Notes under the pieces: generated by a model
Seen by the model: the letters and a program-made list of their open reading frames with translations, nothing else
Told to the model about the DNA's origin: nothing
The model's database searches: none
Position numbers and translations under genes: made by a program
Assembly (NCBI RefSeq): GCF_006912135.1
Contig: NZ_VIRS01000012.1
Span: 124,001 to 188,000, forward strand
Length of the DNA stretch: 64,000 bases
Reading direction: 5' to 3'
From: Cryptosporangium phraense
GTDB taxonomy: Bacteria; Actinomycetota; Actinomycetes; Mycobacteriales; Cryptosporangiaceae
Shown here: positions 1 to 8,234 of the stretch, piece after piece
How positions within the stretch are numbered: position 1 is the first letter of the stretch
Layout: each line of letters starts with the position of its first letter

Positions 1-196
1 GCAGAGCCGACGGTAACTGCTCGTCGAGGACCCGCAGCGTCGTCGCACCGCTGGTCGCGAGATTCACGAACGACGCATCCGGGAGGCTTCCGGCGAGCAG
101 CGCGGCCCAGCCCCGCCATCCGCCGCCGGGCAGCGGGTCGCCGAGCCCCTCCGTTACCGAGTCACCGAGCGCCGCAAAGCGGAGACCCTCGGCCAC
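1..196 (-). CDS. SGNH/GDSL-type esterase, N-terminal part (runs off the window start)
   Basis: Only the first 65 or so codons are present and the rest lies before base 1. The GTG start at 196 follows a strong GAGGAGGTGG ribosome site. The N-terminus contains the block GDSVTEG, the family's nucleophilic Ser motif, and further on an N-[LI]-A-x-SG-A stretch typical of block II of SGNH hydrolases. Such enzymes hydrolyse esters or acyl groups; the substrate cannot be told. The gene overlaps the end of the upstream glycosyltransferase by 43 bp, so the two are probably co-transcribed. Confidence 0.8.
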   Translation of the reverse strand, partial: MAEGLRFAALGDSVTEGLGDPLPGGGWRGWAALLAGSLPDASFVNLATSGATTLRVLDEQLPSAL

Positions 197-1356
197 GACG
201 CCACCTCCTCGAACGTCTGCAACGGGTCCAGGCCGTGCGCGGCGAGCATGCCGTTCACCGCGGTCGGCCAGTCGTAACGCTGAGCTCGCAGGCGGGCGGC
301 CGCCCGCCGGTCGGCCTCGGGCCGGGCCGCCAGTTCCAGCACCGCCTCGGCGAACCGGGCCCCGACCCCACCCGACACCGCGACCCCGGCGTCGCCGACG
401 ACCTCGCCGAGTGCACCGTCCCCGGCCGCCACGACCGGCGTCCCGCACGCCATCGCCTCCAGCGCGGCCAGGCCGAACGTCTCCGCCGGTCCGGGCGCCA
501 GCACCGCGTCCGCGGTCGCCAGCAGCCGGGCCACGTGCACCCGGTCGGGCACGAACCCGAGGAACTGCACCGGCAATCCGCGGGCCCGCCGCTCGAGTGC
601 GGGCCTCCGCGGCCCGTCACCCACGACGACGAGGACGGCCGGGACGCCCCGGGCGCGCAGCGCCGCCAGCGCGTCCACCGACCGCTCGACCCGCTTCTCG
701 GGCGAGAGCCGCCCACAGTGGACCAGCAGTAATTCGCCGGGCCGGGCCAGCTCCGCCCGCAACGCCGAATCGTGCAGCGACGGATTGAACCGCTCCAGAT
801 CGACGCCCAGCGGCACCTTGACCAGCCCGGTGGCCCCGAGCCGGCGGAACTCGGCGGCCGCGAACTCGGTGGTGGCGACGATCTGGTCGTACCGCCCGGC
901 GGTCCGCTGGTTGAGCCCGTCGGCGATCCGCCGGGCCGGGGCCCAGCGGGGCAGCGCCATCTTCAGCAGCGCGGTGACGTTCTCGTGCGACACCATGATC
1001 GACGGCACCCCGTGGCGCCGGGCCCAGGAGCCGGTCCAGCGCAGCGTCGTCCGGTCGGAGACCTCCAGCCGGTCCGGGTTCAGCGAATCGAGCAGCGACG
1101 TCAGCCGTCGCCGGCCGAGCACCACCCGGTAGCCGCCCATCCACGGAACGGTCGGGCCCGGCAGCGTGATCACCCGGCCCTGCGGTGTCTCCTCGTCCTT
1201 GAAGTGCGGGCCGGGCACGATCAGCACCGGGCAGTGCCCGGCCGCCAGGTATCCCCGGCCCAGCTCGTGCAACGCGGTACGCAGGCCGCCGGAGCGTGGC
1301 CCGACGAAATTCGCCAACCGAACGATGGTGGCCGGTCCAGACCCCGGATCGGTCAC
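154..1356 (-). CDS. GT4-family glycosyltransferase
   Basis: A 400-residue GT-B glycosyltransferase. The C-terminal half has the GT4 nucleotide-sugar block: VHCGRLSPEKRVERSVDAL near residue 213, and EAMACGTPVVAAGDGALGEV around 300, with the EX7E-type glutamates in PAETFGLAALEAM. No signal peptide or membrane segment is seen, so it is probably cytosolic or membrane-peripheral. It overlaps the next glycosyltransferase by 4 bp and the GDSL hydrolase by 43 bp, making a three-gene unit. Donor and acceptor are unknown; a mannose-type donor for a glycolipid is plausible from its neighbour. Confidence 0.85.
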   Translation of the reverse strand: MTDPGSGPATIVRLANFVGPRSGGLRTALHELGRGYLAAGHCPVLIVPGPHFKDEETPQGRVITLPGPTVPWMGGYRVVLGRRRLTSLLDSLNPDRLEVSDRTTLRWTGSWARRHGVPSIMVSHENVTALLKMALPRWAPARRIADGLNQRTAGRYDQIVATTEFAAAEFRRLGATGLVKVPLGVDLERFNPSLHDSALRAELARPGELLLVHCGRLSPEKRVERSVDALAALRARGVPAVLVVVGDGPRRPALERRARGLPVQFLGFVPDRVHVARLLATADAVLAPGPAETFGLAALEAMACGTPVVAAGDGALGEVVGDAGVAVSGGVGARFAEAVLELAARPEADRRAAARLRAQRYDWPTAVNGMLAAHGLDPLQTFEEVASWPRVSALRRSVTR

Positions 1357-2474
1357 GCGGCCTTCTCCAGCGGAACCGGCCCGATCACGGCCTGGTAGTG
1401 GCCGATCAGCGCGTCGCCGATCGCGGCCCAGCTGCGTCCGGCCACGGCCGCCCGCCCCGCGATCCCGAACTCCTGCCGCAGCGCCGGATCCGCGGCCAGC
1501 GCCTGGACCGCGACGGTGACCGCCGAGGCGTCCTCCGGCGTCACCAGGTAGCCGGTCCGGCCGGTCCGCACGAGGTCCACCGGTCCACCGGCGGCCGGCG
1601 CGACGACCGGCAGGCCGGACGCCATCGCCTCCTGCACAGTCTGGCAGAACGTCTCGTGCGCGCCGGTGTGGACGAACACGTCCAGGCTGGCGAATGCCGT
1701 CGCCAGGTCGTCACCCACGACCTCGCCGAGGAACGTCGCCCCGGGCATCAGCCGTTCCAGCGAGGGCCGCGCCGGACCGTCGCCGATGATCACGACCTTC
1801 ACCCCGGGCAACCGGCTGGCCGGCGCGAGCAGGTCCACGCGCTTCTCCGGCGCGAGGCGGCCCACGTAACCGACGAGCACCCCGTCGCCGATCCGCGCGC
1901 GGAACTCGTCCGACCGCTTCGACGGATCGAAGCGCACCGCGTCCACCCCGCGCGGCCACAGGTGCACCGGCCCGATGCCGTGCGCCGACAGCTCGGTCGC
2001 GGTCGCGCTCGACGGCGCCAGCGTCCGCGCGGTCACCCCGTGCACCCGGCGGAGCCATCGCCAGGCCGCCGCCCGCCCGGCCCCGAGCTTGTAGAAGCCC
2101 GCGAAACCCGGGACGTCGGTCTGGTAGATCGCCACCGCGGGCAGCTTCAGCCGGGCGGCGACGAACGCGCCCTGGGCCGCCAGCGCGAACGGCGAGGCGA
2201 GATGGACGACGTCCGGCCGGAACCGGCGCAGTGCCGCGGCCACGCGGCGGGTCGGCAGCCCGACCCGGAAGCTCGCGTAACCCGGCAGCCCGACGCTGGG
2301 CACCCGAACCACCGGAATGTCCGGCAGCGAGGCGCGAGGCACCGCTGTCGACTCCGGTGCCACCACCATCGGCTCGTGCCCGCGGGCGAGCAGATGCTCC
2401 ACGGTGCGCAGCACCGAGTGGGCCACCCCGTTGACGTCCGGCGAGTACGACTCCGTGATGATCGCGACACGCAT
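1353..2474 (-). CDS. GT4 glycosyltransferase, MgtA/PimB-like
   Basis: Start chosen at the ATG at 2474 because the protein then begins MRVAIITESYSPDVNGV, matching the conserved N-terminus of actinobacterial alpha-mannosyltransferases such as M. tuberculosis MgtA; an upstream extension of 28 residues is not family-like. The GT4 signature VGYVGRLAPEKRVDLL and the acidic HETFCQTVQEAMASGLPVV motif are present. In mycobacteria and corynebacteria MgtA transfers mannose from GDP-Man onto a glycolipid. The same role here is a family inference. The 4-bp overlap with the next gene indicates translational coupling. Confidence 0.85.
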   Translation of the reverse strand: MRVAIITESYSPDVNGVAHSVLRTVEHLLARGHEPMVVAPESTAVPRASLPDIPVVRVPSVGLPGYASFRVGLPTRRVAAALRRFRPDVVHLASPFALAAQGAFVAARLKLPAVAIYQTDVPGFAGFYKLGAGRAAAWRWLRRVHGVTARTLAPSSATATELSAHGIGPVHLWPRGVDAVRFDPSKRSDEFRARIGDGVLVGYVGRLAPEKRVDLLAPASRLPGVKVVIIGDGPARPSLERLMPGATFLGEVVGDDLATAFASLDVFVHTGAHETFCQTVQEAMASGLPVVAPAAGGPVDLVRTGRTGYLVTPEDASAVTVAVQALAADPALRQEFGIAGRAAVAGRSWAAIGDALIGHYQAVIGPVPLEKAA

Positions 2475-2655
2475 GCCAGTCAGAGTCGCGATCGCGGCTT
2501 TTCCCCTGGTCACTACCGGATGGCCGGAAGGGGAACGACCGGCCAATGGTGTCCGCACCGGGCGAACTCCGCTACCTTCTGTGCGCCGCGACCGGCAACG
2601 AGGCAGGATGGCCCCACCGGGTCATCACTGTGATCACCCGGCTAGCGGAGGTGAC

Positions 2656-3489
2656 GTGCCAACCGACACGCTCAGGTTGGGTGCCGACCTGACGGTGACA
2701 ACCCTGTGTGACGCCGCCGGTTCGTTCCCCGAACCCCTCGAGGATGCGTTCCCCGACGCCGGTAACACCGGCCGGTGGCCCATGCACGTGCATTGCCATC
2801 TCGTCCGGACGCCGACCAGGACAGTGCTGGTGGACGCCGGCGTCGGGCCCGAGTGGGCGCCGGCCGGCGAGTGGTTCGGGCGGCCCGGGCGGCTGCCCGA
2901 GGAGCTGGCCGCGCTCGGCGTGGACCCCTCGGAGATCACCGACGTGATCCTCACCCACCTGCACCCGGATCACATCGGCTGGGTGGTGGCCGACGAGGAC
3001 GCCCCCAAGCCGTACTTCGCCAACGCGCGGCACGTGGTGCAGAACGCGGAGCTGAAGTGGCTGCGTGACTCCGGCGAGGAGTACGAGGAGCTCTACGAGT
3101 CCCACATCAAGCCGCTGATGGACGCCCAGTTGCTGGTCGAGGTCACCGGCGCGGCGACGCTCGACGAGCGGCTCGACCTGGTGCTGGCGCCCGGCCACAC
3201 GCCCGGCCACCAGTGCCTGCTGGTCGACGCGCCCGACCGGCCGCTGCTGATCACCGGGGACGCGTTCGTGCACCGCGGCCAGATGACCAGCGCCGGGCTC
3301 GCGTACCGGTACGAAGAAGGCACCGAGGACGCGGCCAAGACCCGTCGTCGTCTGCTGTCGGTCGCGGCCGAGCGCGGGGTGCTGCTGGCGCCGTGCCATC
3401 TCGACGAGGGCGTCGTGCTGGTCGAGAGCGCCAGCGAGGACTCGTTCCGCACGACCGCGATGGCCCGCTGCCCGAACACCGTCGCCTAG
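2656..3489 (+). CDS. Metallo-beta-lactamase-fold hydrolase
   Basis: Predicted 277 residues from the GTG at 2656, which closely follows GGAGGT at 2647; other in-frame starts upstream lie in non-family sequence. Zinc ligands of the MBL fold are visible: THLHPDHIGW (HxHxDH), GHTPGH, TGDAF and the late APCHLDE. The arrangement resembles lactonase/glyoxalase-II-like single-domain MBL enzymes. The substrate cannot be deduced. It is transcribed away from the MgtA-like gene and converges on the second MBL gene, with a small hairpin between them. Confidence 0.8.
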   Translation: MPTDTLRLGADLTVTTLCDAAGSFPEPLEDAFPDAGNTGRWPMHVHCHLVRTPTRTVLVDAGVGPEWAPAGEWFGRPGRLPEELAALGVDPSEITDVILTHLHPDHIGWVVADEDAPKPYFANARHVVQNAELKWLRDSGEEYEELYESHIKPLMDAQLLVEVTGAATLDERLDLVLAPGHTPGHQCLLVDAPDRPLLITGDAFVHRGQMTSAGLAYRYEEGTEDAAKTRRRLLSVAAERGVLLAPCHLDEGVVLVESASEDSFRTTAMARCPNTVA

Positions 3490-3506
3490 CGCGCCCTACG
3501 GGCGCG
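3490..3506. terminator. Short hairpin between convergent MBL genes
   Basis: CGCGCCC-TAC-GGGCGCG gives a 7-bp perfect stem with a 3-base loop, directly after the stop of the plus-strand gene and before the stop of the minus-strand gene. It could serve both. There is no U-run. Confidence 0.5.
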
Positions 3507-3509
3507 GAG

Positions 3510-4265
3510 TCAGATGTCGTACTCCGCGCCCGCGTAGGCCAGCGAGACCGGGCCGTCGTACGACCCGACCGCTTCGGCCAGCGTCTTGCGCGGGTCGCCC
3601 CACGCCTGCACCAGGTGGGTGAGCACCAGGCTGCGGGCTCCCGCCCGGGTCGCGTACTCCCCGGCCTCCCGGCCGGTCAGGTGCAGGTCCGGCGGGTGCG
3701 GCTTGTCTTCTAAATAGGACGCTTCGCAGAGGAACAGGTCGACGTCGCGCGCCAGCCCGACCAGGGCCTCGCTCCGACCGGTGTCGGCCGAGTACGCGAT
3801 CGCCGAGTCGCCGTGCTCGATCCGCAGGCCGTACGTCTCCACCGGGTGGTTGACCCGGGCCGCCTCGACCGTGAACGGGCCGATCGCGAACCGCCCCGGC
3901 TGCAGCGTCTTGACGTCGTACACGTCCTCGACCCCGCGCACCCCCTCCTCGGGGCCGTAGATCTGCGCGAGCCGCTCGCCCGCACCGGCCGGGCCGTACA
4001 GCGGCATCGGCGGGTGCTTACCGGCCGGGTCGTACCGGCGAACCACCATGTACACGCACGCGTCCACGACGTGGTCGCAGTGCAGGTGGGAGAGCACGAT
4101 CGCATCGATGCCCTGCAGCCCGGCCGGGTGCCGCTGGAGGGCCCCCATCGCTCCGTTGCCGAAGTCCATCAGCAACCGGAAGCCCTCCGCCTCGAGCAGG
4201 TACGAGGAGCAGGGGGAGTCGGGGCCGGGAAAACTGCCGGCACAACCCAGTACGGAAAGCTTCAT
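3510..4265 (-). CDS. Rv1339-like MBL phosphodiesterase
   Basis: A 251-residue RNase-Z/MBL-fold protein starting [20 protein letters not shown], with [10 protein letters not shown] as the metal-binding motif, YSADTGRSE and a C-terminal [10 protein letters not shown] histidine. The same type of gene, Rv1339, sits next to murI in M. tuberculosis and is reported as an atypical cyclic-AMP phosphodiesterase. Here too it follows murI with a 4-bp overlap. The cAMP role is inferred from homology and synteny; a nuclease role typical of other RNase-Z-like proteins is the alternative. Confidence 0.85.
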   Translation of the reverse strand: MKLSVLGCAGSFPGPDSPCSSYLLEAEGFRLLMDFGNGAMGALQRHPAGLQGIDAIVLSHLHCDHVVDACVYMVVRRYDPAGKHPPMPLYGPAGAGERLAQIYGPEEGVRGVEDVYDVKTLQPGRFAIGPFTVEAARVNHPVETYGLRIEHGDSAIAYSADTGRSEALVGLARDVDLFLCEASYLEDKPHPPDLHLTGREAGEYATRAGARSLVLTHLVQAWGDPRKTLAEAVGSYDGPVSLAYAGAEYDI

Positions 4266-5086
4266 GCCACCTCCACCTGCGTGGTTCTAGGCAGAGTAAG
4301 GGAACCCACCACGGCGGCCTCCGGGCCGAGAAAGCGGCGTCCGAGGCGCGCGAACGGCTCCGGATCACCGGTGGCGAGGAACCGGTGATCGGGCGGGTCC
4401 AGGTCGTCTCCGCGAAGCAGGTCGCGCGCGGTCAGCGACCGGTACACGTCCTTGGCGGTCTCGTCCGCGCTCGACACCAGCGTGACACCGTCCCCCATCA
4501 CCAGGCTGATCACCCCGGCCAGCAGGGGATAGTGTGTGCAGCCCAGCACGAGCGTGTCGACCTCGGCGCGCTGCAGCGGCTCCAGATACGCCTGGGCCAG
4601 CCCGAGCAGCTGACGCCCGCTGGTGACCCCGCGCTCGACGAACGGGACGAACTCCGGGCAGGCCACGCCGGTCACGGTGACGTCGGGCACGGCCGCGAAC
4701 ATGTCCTCGTAGGCGCCGCTGGTGATCGTCGCCCGGGTGCCGATCACCCCGACCCGGCCGTTGCGGGTCGCCGCGGCCGCCCGCCGCACGGCCGGCAGGA
4801 CGACCTCGACGACCGGCACGTCGTAGCGCTCGCGGGCATCGCGCAGGCAGGCCGCGGACGCGCTGTTACAGGCGATGACCAGCATCTTCACGTCCTGCTC
4901 GACCAAGTGGTCGAGCACCTGGAGCGCGAACCGGCGCACCTGGGCGATCGGACGCGGCCCGTACGGCACGTGCGCGGTGTCCCCGACGTAGATCAGCCGC
5001 TCGTTCGGCAGCTGGTCGAGCACCGCACGCGCCACCGTGAGCCCGCCGACTCCGGAGTCGAAAATGCCGATTGGCGCGTCCATCAC
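4262..5086 (-). CDS. murI: Glutamate racemase
   Basis: A 274-residue protein of normal length for MurI, which makes D-glutamate for peptidoglycan. It begins [17 protein letters not shown] and has both catalytic cysteines in [11 protein letters not shown] and LGCTHYPLL. The start MM at 5086/5083 is ambiguous by one residue. It is coupled to the downstream Rv1339-like gene by a 4-bp overlap. About 110 bp separate it from the end of the egt operon, with a terminator hairpin in the gap. Confidence 0.95.
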   Translation of the reverse strand: MMDAPIGIFDSGVGGLTVARAVLDQLPNERLIYVGDTAHVPYGPRPIAQVRRFALQVLDHLVEQDVKMLVIACNSASAACLRDARERYDVPVVEVVLPAVRRAAAATRNGRVGVIGTRATITSGAYEDMFAAVPDVTVTGVACPEFVPFVERGVTSGRQLLGLAQAYLEPLQRAEVDTLVLGCTHYPLLAGVISLVMGDGVTLVSSADETAKDVYRSLTARDLLRGDDLDPPDHRFLATGDPEPFARLGRRFLGPEAAVVGSLTLPRTTQVEVA

Positions 5087-5152
5087 GCCGCGAGCGTACG
5101 CGGCACGGGTAGTGGTCTGTCTGTCCGGAAGCTAACTCGACGAGCAGTGTCA

Positions 5153-5184
5153 TGACCGTCACCCCAATAGGGCGATGGCGGTCA
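5153..5184 (-). terminator. Terminator of the egtABCD operon
   Basis: On the minus strand TGACCG pairs with CGGTCA and, inside, TCGCCC pairs with GGGTGA around a short TATTG loop. It begins 15 bases after the egtD stop codon and before the murI start, where operon termination is expected. Confidence 0.6.
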
Positions 5185-5198
5185 CGGGTAACCAAACC

Positions 5199-6176
5199 TC
5201 AGCCGGCGGTCGCCAGCCCGAGACCGAAACGCCCCTCCTCGTCGGTCCACCAGCGGGTGAGTCCGAATCCCGCGGCCGACAGTTCGGCCGCCACGCCCTC
5301 CCGGCGAAACTTCGCCGAGATCTCGGTGCGGATCGTCTCGCCGCGCTCCAGGCCCACGCTCAGGTCGACGGCCGGGATGCGGACCCGCATCGCGTGCCCG
5401 GCCCGCAGCCGCATCTCGATCCACTCGTGCTCGGCGTCCCAGGCCGCGACGTGCGTGAACGCGTCGGTCTCGAAGTCCGCGCCGAGCTCGCGGTTGAGGA
5501 CGTTCAGCACGTTCCGGTTGAACTCCGCGGTGACGCCGGCCGCGTCGTCGTAGGCCGGGATCAGGACGTCCGGCGACTTGACCAGGTCGGTGCCGAGCAG
5601 CAGCGTCTCGCCCGGCCGGAGCGCGGACCGCACGTTCTTCAGGAACCGGGCCCGGGTCTCCGGCACGAGGTTGCCGATCGTGCCACCGAGCAGCGCCACC
5701 ATCCGGTGGCCGGTCGTCGGCAGCCGGTCGAGGTGCCGCTCGAAGTCGGCCACGACCGCGTGGACGGCCAGCCCCGGGTACTCCCACAGCAGCCCGGCCG
5801 AGGCGGTACGCAGGGCCGCGTCCGAGACGTCGACCGGGATGTACGTACGGAAGCTGCCGGTCGCGCGGAAGGCGTCGATCAGGAGGTGGGTCTTCTCGGC
5901 CGAGCCGGCGCCCAGCTCGACCAGGCTGGTCGCCGCCGAGACCGCGGCGATCTCGGCCGCCCTGGCCTGCAGGATCGAGCGTTCGGCCCGGGTCGGGTAG
6001 TACTCGGGCAGCCGGGTGATCTCGTCGAACAGCTCGCTGCCCCGGTCGTCGTAGAACCAGCGGGGCGGCAGCCACTTGTCCGGTGCGGTCAGGCCGGCGA
6101 GGACGTCCTCGCGCAGCGTGCGGGCGGTGAAGTCGGCGGGCAGGTGGTTCTCGACGGTGAGAGTGGCGGCGACCAT
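5199..6176 (-). CDS. egtD: L-histidine N-alpha-trimethyltransferase EgtD
   Basis: EgtD methylates histidine three times with SAM to give hercynine, the first committed compound of ergothioneine. The start at 6176 (MVAATLTVENHLP) shares one base with the egtC stop and gives 325 residues, close to the mycobacterial enzyme. Visible features are WFYDDRGSELFDEI, TRAERSIL, the SAM-binding VELGAGSAEKTHLL, and LLGGTIGNL. It is last in the egtA-B-C-D order; egtE does not follow. Confidence 0.95.
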   Translation of the reverse strand: MVAATLTVENHLPADFTARTLREDVLAGLTAPDKWLPPRWFYDDRGSELFDEITRLPEYYPTRAERSILQARAAEIAAVSAATSLVELGAGSAEKTHLLIDAFRATGSFRTYIPVDVSDAALRTASAGLLWEYPGLAVHAVVADFERHLDRLPTTGHRMVALLGGTIGNLVPETRARFLKNVRSALRPGETLLLGTDLVKSPDVLIPAYDDAAGVTAEFNRNVLNVLNRELGADFETDAFTHVAAWDAEHEWIEMRLRAGHAMRVRIPAVDLSVGLERGETIRTEISAKFRREGVAAELSAAGFGLTRWWTDEEGRFGLGLATAG

Positions 6177-6937
6177 CAGACGACCTCCACGGCGAGTTCG
6201 AGAGCGGTGACGGTGACTCCGTCGGCGGTGGCTACGAGCAGCGAGTCGTCCGGGACGTCGTGCCAGCCCCGACCGTCGTCGGTGGGTTCGGAGGCGACGA
6301 GCACACCGGCCGGGGACGCCCGTTTCCAGCTGAGCGTGTCGCCTCTGACCGTCGCCACGATCGTCGTGCCGTCGGTCGCCAGCAGGTTCAACCGCGCTCC
6401 CGGAGCGTCCGAAAGAGCGTTCGACACGGTCTCGGCCACGGCGAGCGGGAGCGGTACGCCGGCCGCCAGCCGGTGTTGGGCGTAAGCCCAGAGCAGGGCC
6501 GAGTCGGTCGGCGCCTCCAGCCGGGTCAGGTCCTCCGGCGGCAGCGCCGCCGACAACCGGTGCAACGACCCCGGCCAGCCGGGTACCGCGCCGTTGTGGC
6601 TGAAGAGCCACTTTCCGGACGTGAAGGGAGCCGCCGCCGCCTCCGCGAAGCCCATGCCGTCGGTGCCGGAGCGCACGGCGGCGAGGACCGCACCGGAGCG
6701 GATCACCCGGGCCAGGTCGAGGAGGTTGGGATCGCCCCAGATCGGCCGGTCACGGCGGTAGCGGGCGGGCACCGGGTCGCCCGGCGCGTACCAGCCGACG
6801 CCGAAACCGTCGGCGTTGACCGTGCCGTGCTGTTGCCGCCGGGGTTGCCAGGACTGCCGGTACAGGCCGTGTTCCGGCTCGATCAGCAGTTCGTGCAGGG
6901 TGAGGGCCGGACCCAGGTACGCCAGATGCCTACACAT
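6176..6937 (-). CDS. egtC: Gamma-glutamyl-hercynylcysteine sulfoxide amidohydrolase EgtC
   Basis: A class II (Ntn-type) glutamine-amidotransferase-fold hydrolase of 253 residues that removes the gamma-glutamyl group from the sulfoxide intermediate. Cys2 in the N-terminal MCRHLAYLG is the expected nucleophile after Met removal. NADGFGVGWY and FSHNGAVPGW are conserved family blocks. Its start overlaps the egtB end by 8 bp and its stop shares a base with egtD. Confidence 0.95.
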   Translation of the reverse strand: MCRHLAYLGPALTLHELLIEPEHGLYRQSWQPRRQQHGTVNADGFGVGWYAPGDPVPARYRRDRPIWGDPNLLDLARVIRSGAVLAAVRSGTDGMGFAEAAAAPFTSGKWLFSHNGAVPGWPGSLHRLSAALPPEDLTRLEAPTDSALLWAYAQHRLAAGVPLPLAVAETVSNALSDAPGARLNLLATDGTTIVATVRGDTLSWKRASPAGVLVASEPTDDGRGWHDVPDDSLLVATADGVTVTALELAVEVV

Positions 6938-8234
6938 CGCGGGCGCACCGGAAGCCGCTGAAGATCTGGCGGCGGATCGGGTAGTCCCAGTTGCGGAACG
7001 TGGCCCGAACAGCGGCCGGGTCGGCGGCCCAGGAGCCGCCGCGGAGGATCTTGTAGTCGGGGCCGAAGAAGACCTCGGAGTACTCCGGGTAGGGGAACAT
7101 CGCGAAGCCCGGGTACGGGGTGAAATCGGACGAGGTCCACTCCCAGACGTCGCCGACCAGGCCTCGCACCCCGAGCGGGGAGGTGCCCTTCGGGAACGCG
7201 CCGACCGGAGCGGGCTGAAGGTACCTGCCGCCGAGGTTGGCGTGCTCGTCGGTCGGGTCCTCGTCGCCCCAGGGGTAGCGCAGGCTGCGGCCCGATTCGG
7301 GGTCGTAGCGGGCGGCCATCTCCCACTCGGCCTCGGTGGGGAGGCGCTTGCCGGCCCAGCGGGCGTAGGCGTCGGCCTCGTACCAGCAGACGTGCTGGAC
7401 GGGCTCGTCCGGCGGGATCGGCTCGACGTGGCCGAAGCGGGTGCGGGTGCCGTCGTCGTGCCAGAACTGGGGGGCGGTCAGTTCCGCGTTGCTCCGGTGG
7501 GCCCAGCCCTCGGGGGTCCACCAGCGTCGGTCGGCGTAGCCGCCGTCGGCGATGAACTGGGCGTACTGCGCGTTGGTCACCGGGTCGGTGTCGATCCAGT
7601 AGGGCTCGACGCCGACCGCGTGGGCCGGGCGCTCGTTGTCCAGGGCCCAGGGGTCGAGGTCGGTGCCCATCAGGAACATGCCGCCGGGGACGTAGACCTC
7701 GGTCTCGGCGGCCGGAGCGCCGGGCGGCGGGGCCGGTGCGTCGAGCACCGCTGGGCCCTGGCGGAGCTGGTGGGTGGCCAGCATCGTCTCCACGTGCTGC
7801 TGCTCGTGCTGGACGATCATGCCGAACGCGAACCCGGCCTCGACCAGCCGTCGACCCTCCAGCGGCGTGTGTTCGAGCACGTCGAGGGCCTTGTCGCGGA
7901 CCGTGCTGACGTAGACGCGGGCCTCGTCCGGGTTGAGCATCGGCAGCGACGGGCGGTCGGCGCGCTTGGTCTGGAACGCGTCGTAGATGTTGTCGATGTC
8001 CGGCCGCACCGGCTCCCGGCCGCCGACGTCCCGGACGAGCCAGAGCTCCTCCTGGCTGCCGATGTGGGCGTAGTCCCAGACCAGCGGCGACATCAGCGGG
8101 GAGTGCTGGCGGACCAGGTCGTCGCCGTCGACGGCGTCGGTGAGGCCGGTGCTGCGGTTGCGGGCCCGTTCGAGCTCGGCCGCGATGCGGGCGCGGAGCT
8201 GCTCGGGCGAGTGGCGGAGCGCGTCGATCGTCAT
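6930..8234 (-). CDS. egtB: Hercynine oxygenase EgtB
   Basis: A 434-residue non-haem iron enzyme that joins gamma-glutamylcysteine (or cysteine) to hercynine as a sulfoxide. The N-terminal DinB-like domain carries the iron ligands: the His in WDYAHIGSQEE and the HxxxH in QHEQQHVETM. The C-terminal half is the formylglycine-generating-enzyme-like domain, starting VPGGMFLMGTD and containing KRLPTEAEWE and LRGGSWA. It overlaps egtA by 4 bp and egtC by 8 bp. EgtC and EgtA in the same operon favour the gamma-glutamylcysteine route. Confidence 0.95.
   Translation of the reverse strand: MTIDALRHSPEQLRARIAAELERARNRSTGLTDAVDGDDLVRQHSPLMSPLVWDYAHIGSQEELWLVRDVGGREPVRPDIDNIYDAFQTKRADRPSLPMLNPDEARVYVSTVRDKALDVLEHTPLEGRRLVEAGFAFGMIVQHEQQHVETMLATHQLRQGPAVLDAPAPPPGAPAAETEVYVPGGMFLMGTDLDPWALDNERPAHAVGVEPYWIDTDPVTNAQYAQFIADGGYADRRWWTPEGWAHRSNAELTAPQFWHDDGTRTRFGHVEPIPPDEPVQHVCWYEADAYARWAGKRLPTEAEWEMAARYDPESGRSLRYPWGDEDPTDEHANLGGRYLQPAPVGAFPKGTSPLGVRGLVGDVWEWTSSDFTPYPGFAMFPYPEYSEVFFGPDYKILRGGSWAADPAAVRATFRNWDYPIRRQIFSGFRCARDV

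Noticed and set aside
1296-2633. Long plus-strand frames opposite the glycosyltransferases and many other genes
   Set aside because: They have arginine/proline-rich, repetitive products with no family resemblance and lie antisense to well-supported genes.
5087-5198. A small gene between murI and egtD
   Set aside because: The gap is explained by a terminator hairpin and the murI leader. No start with a ribosome site opens a coding-like frame.
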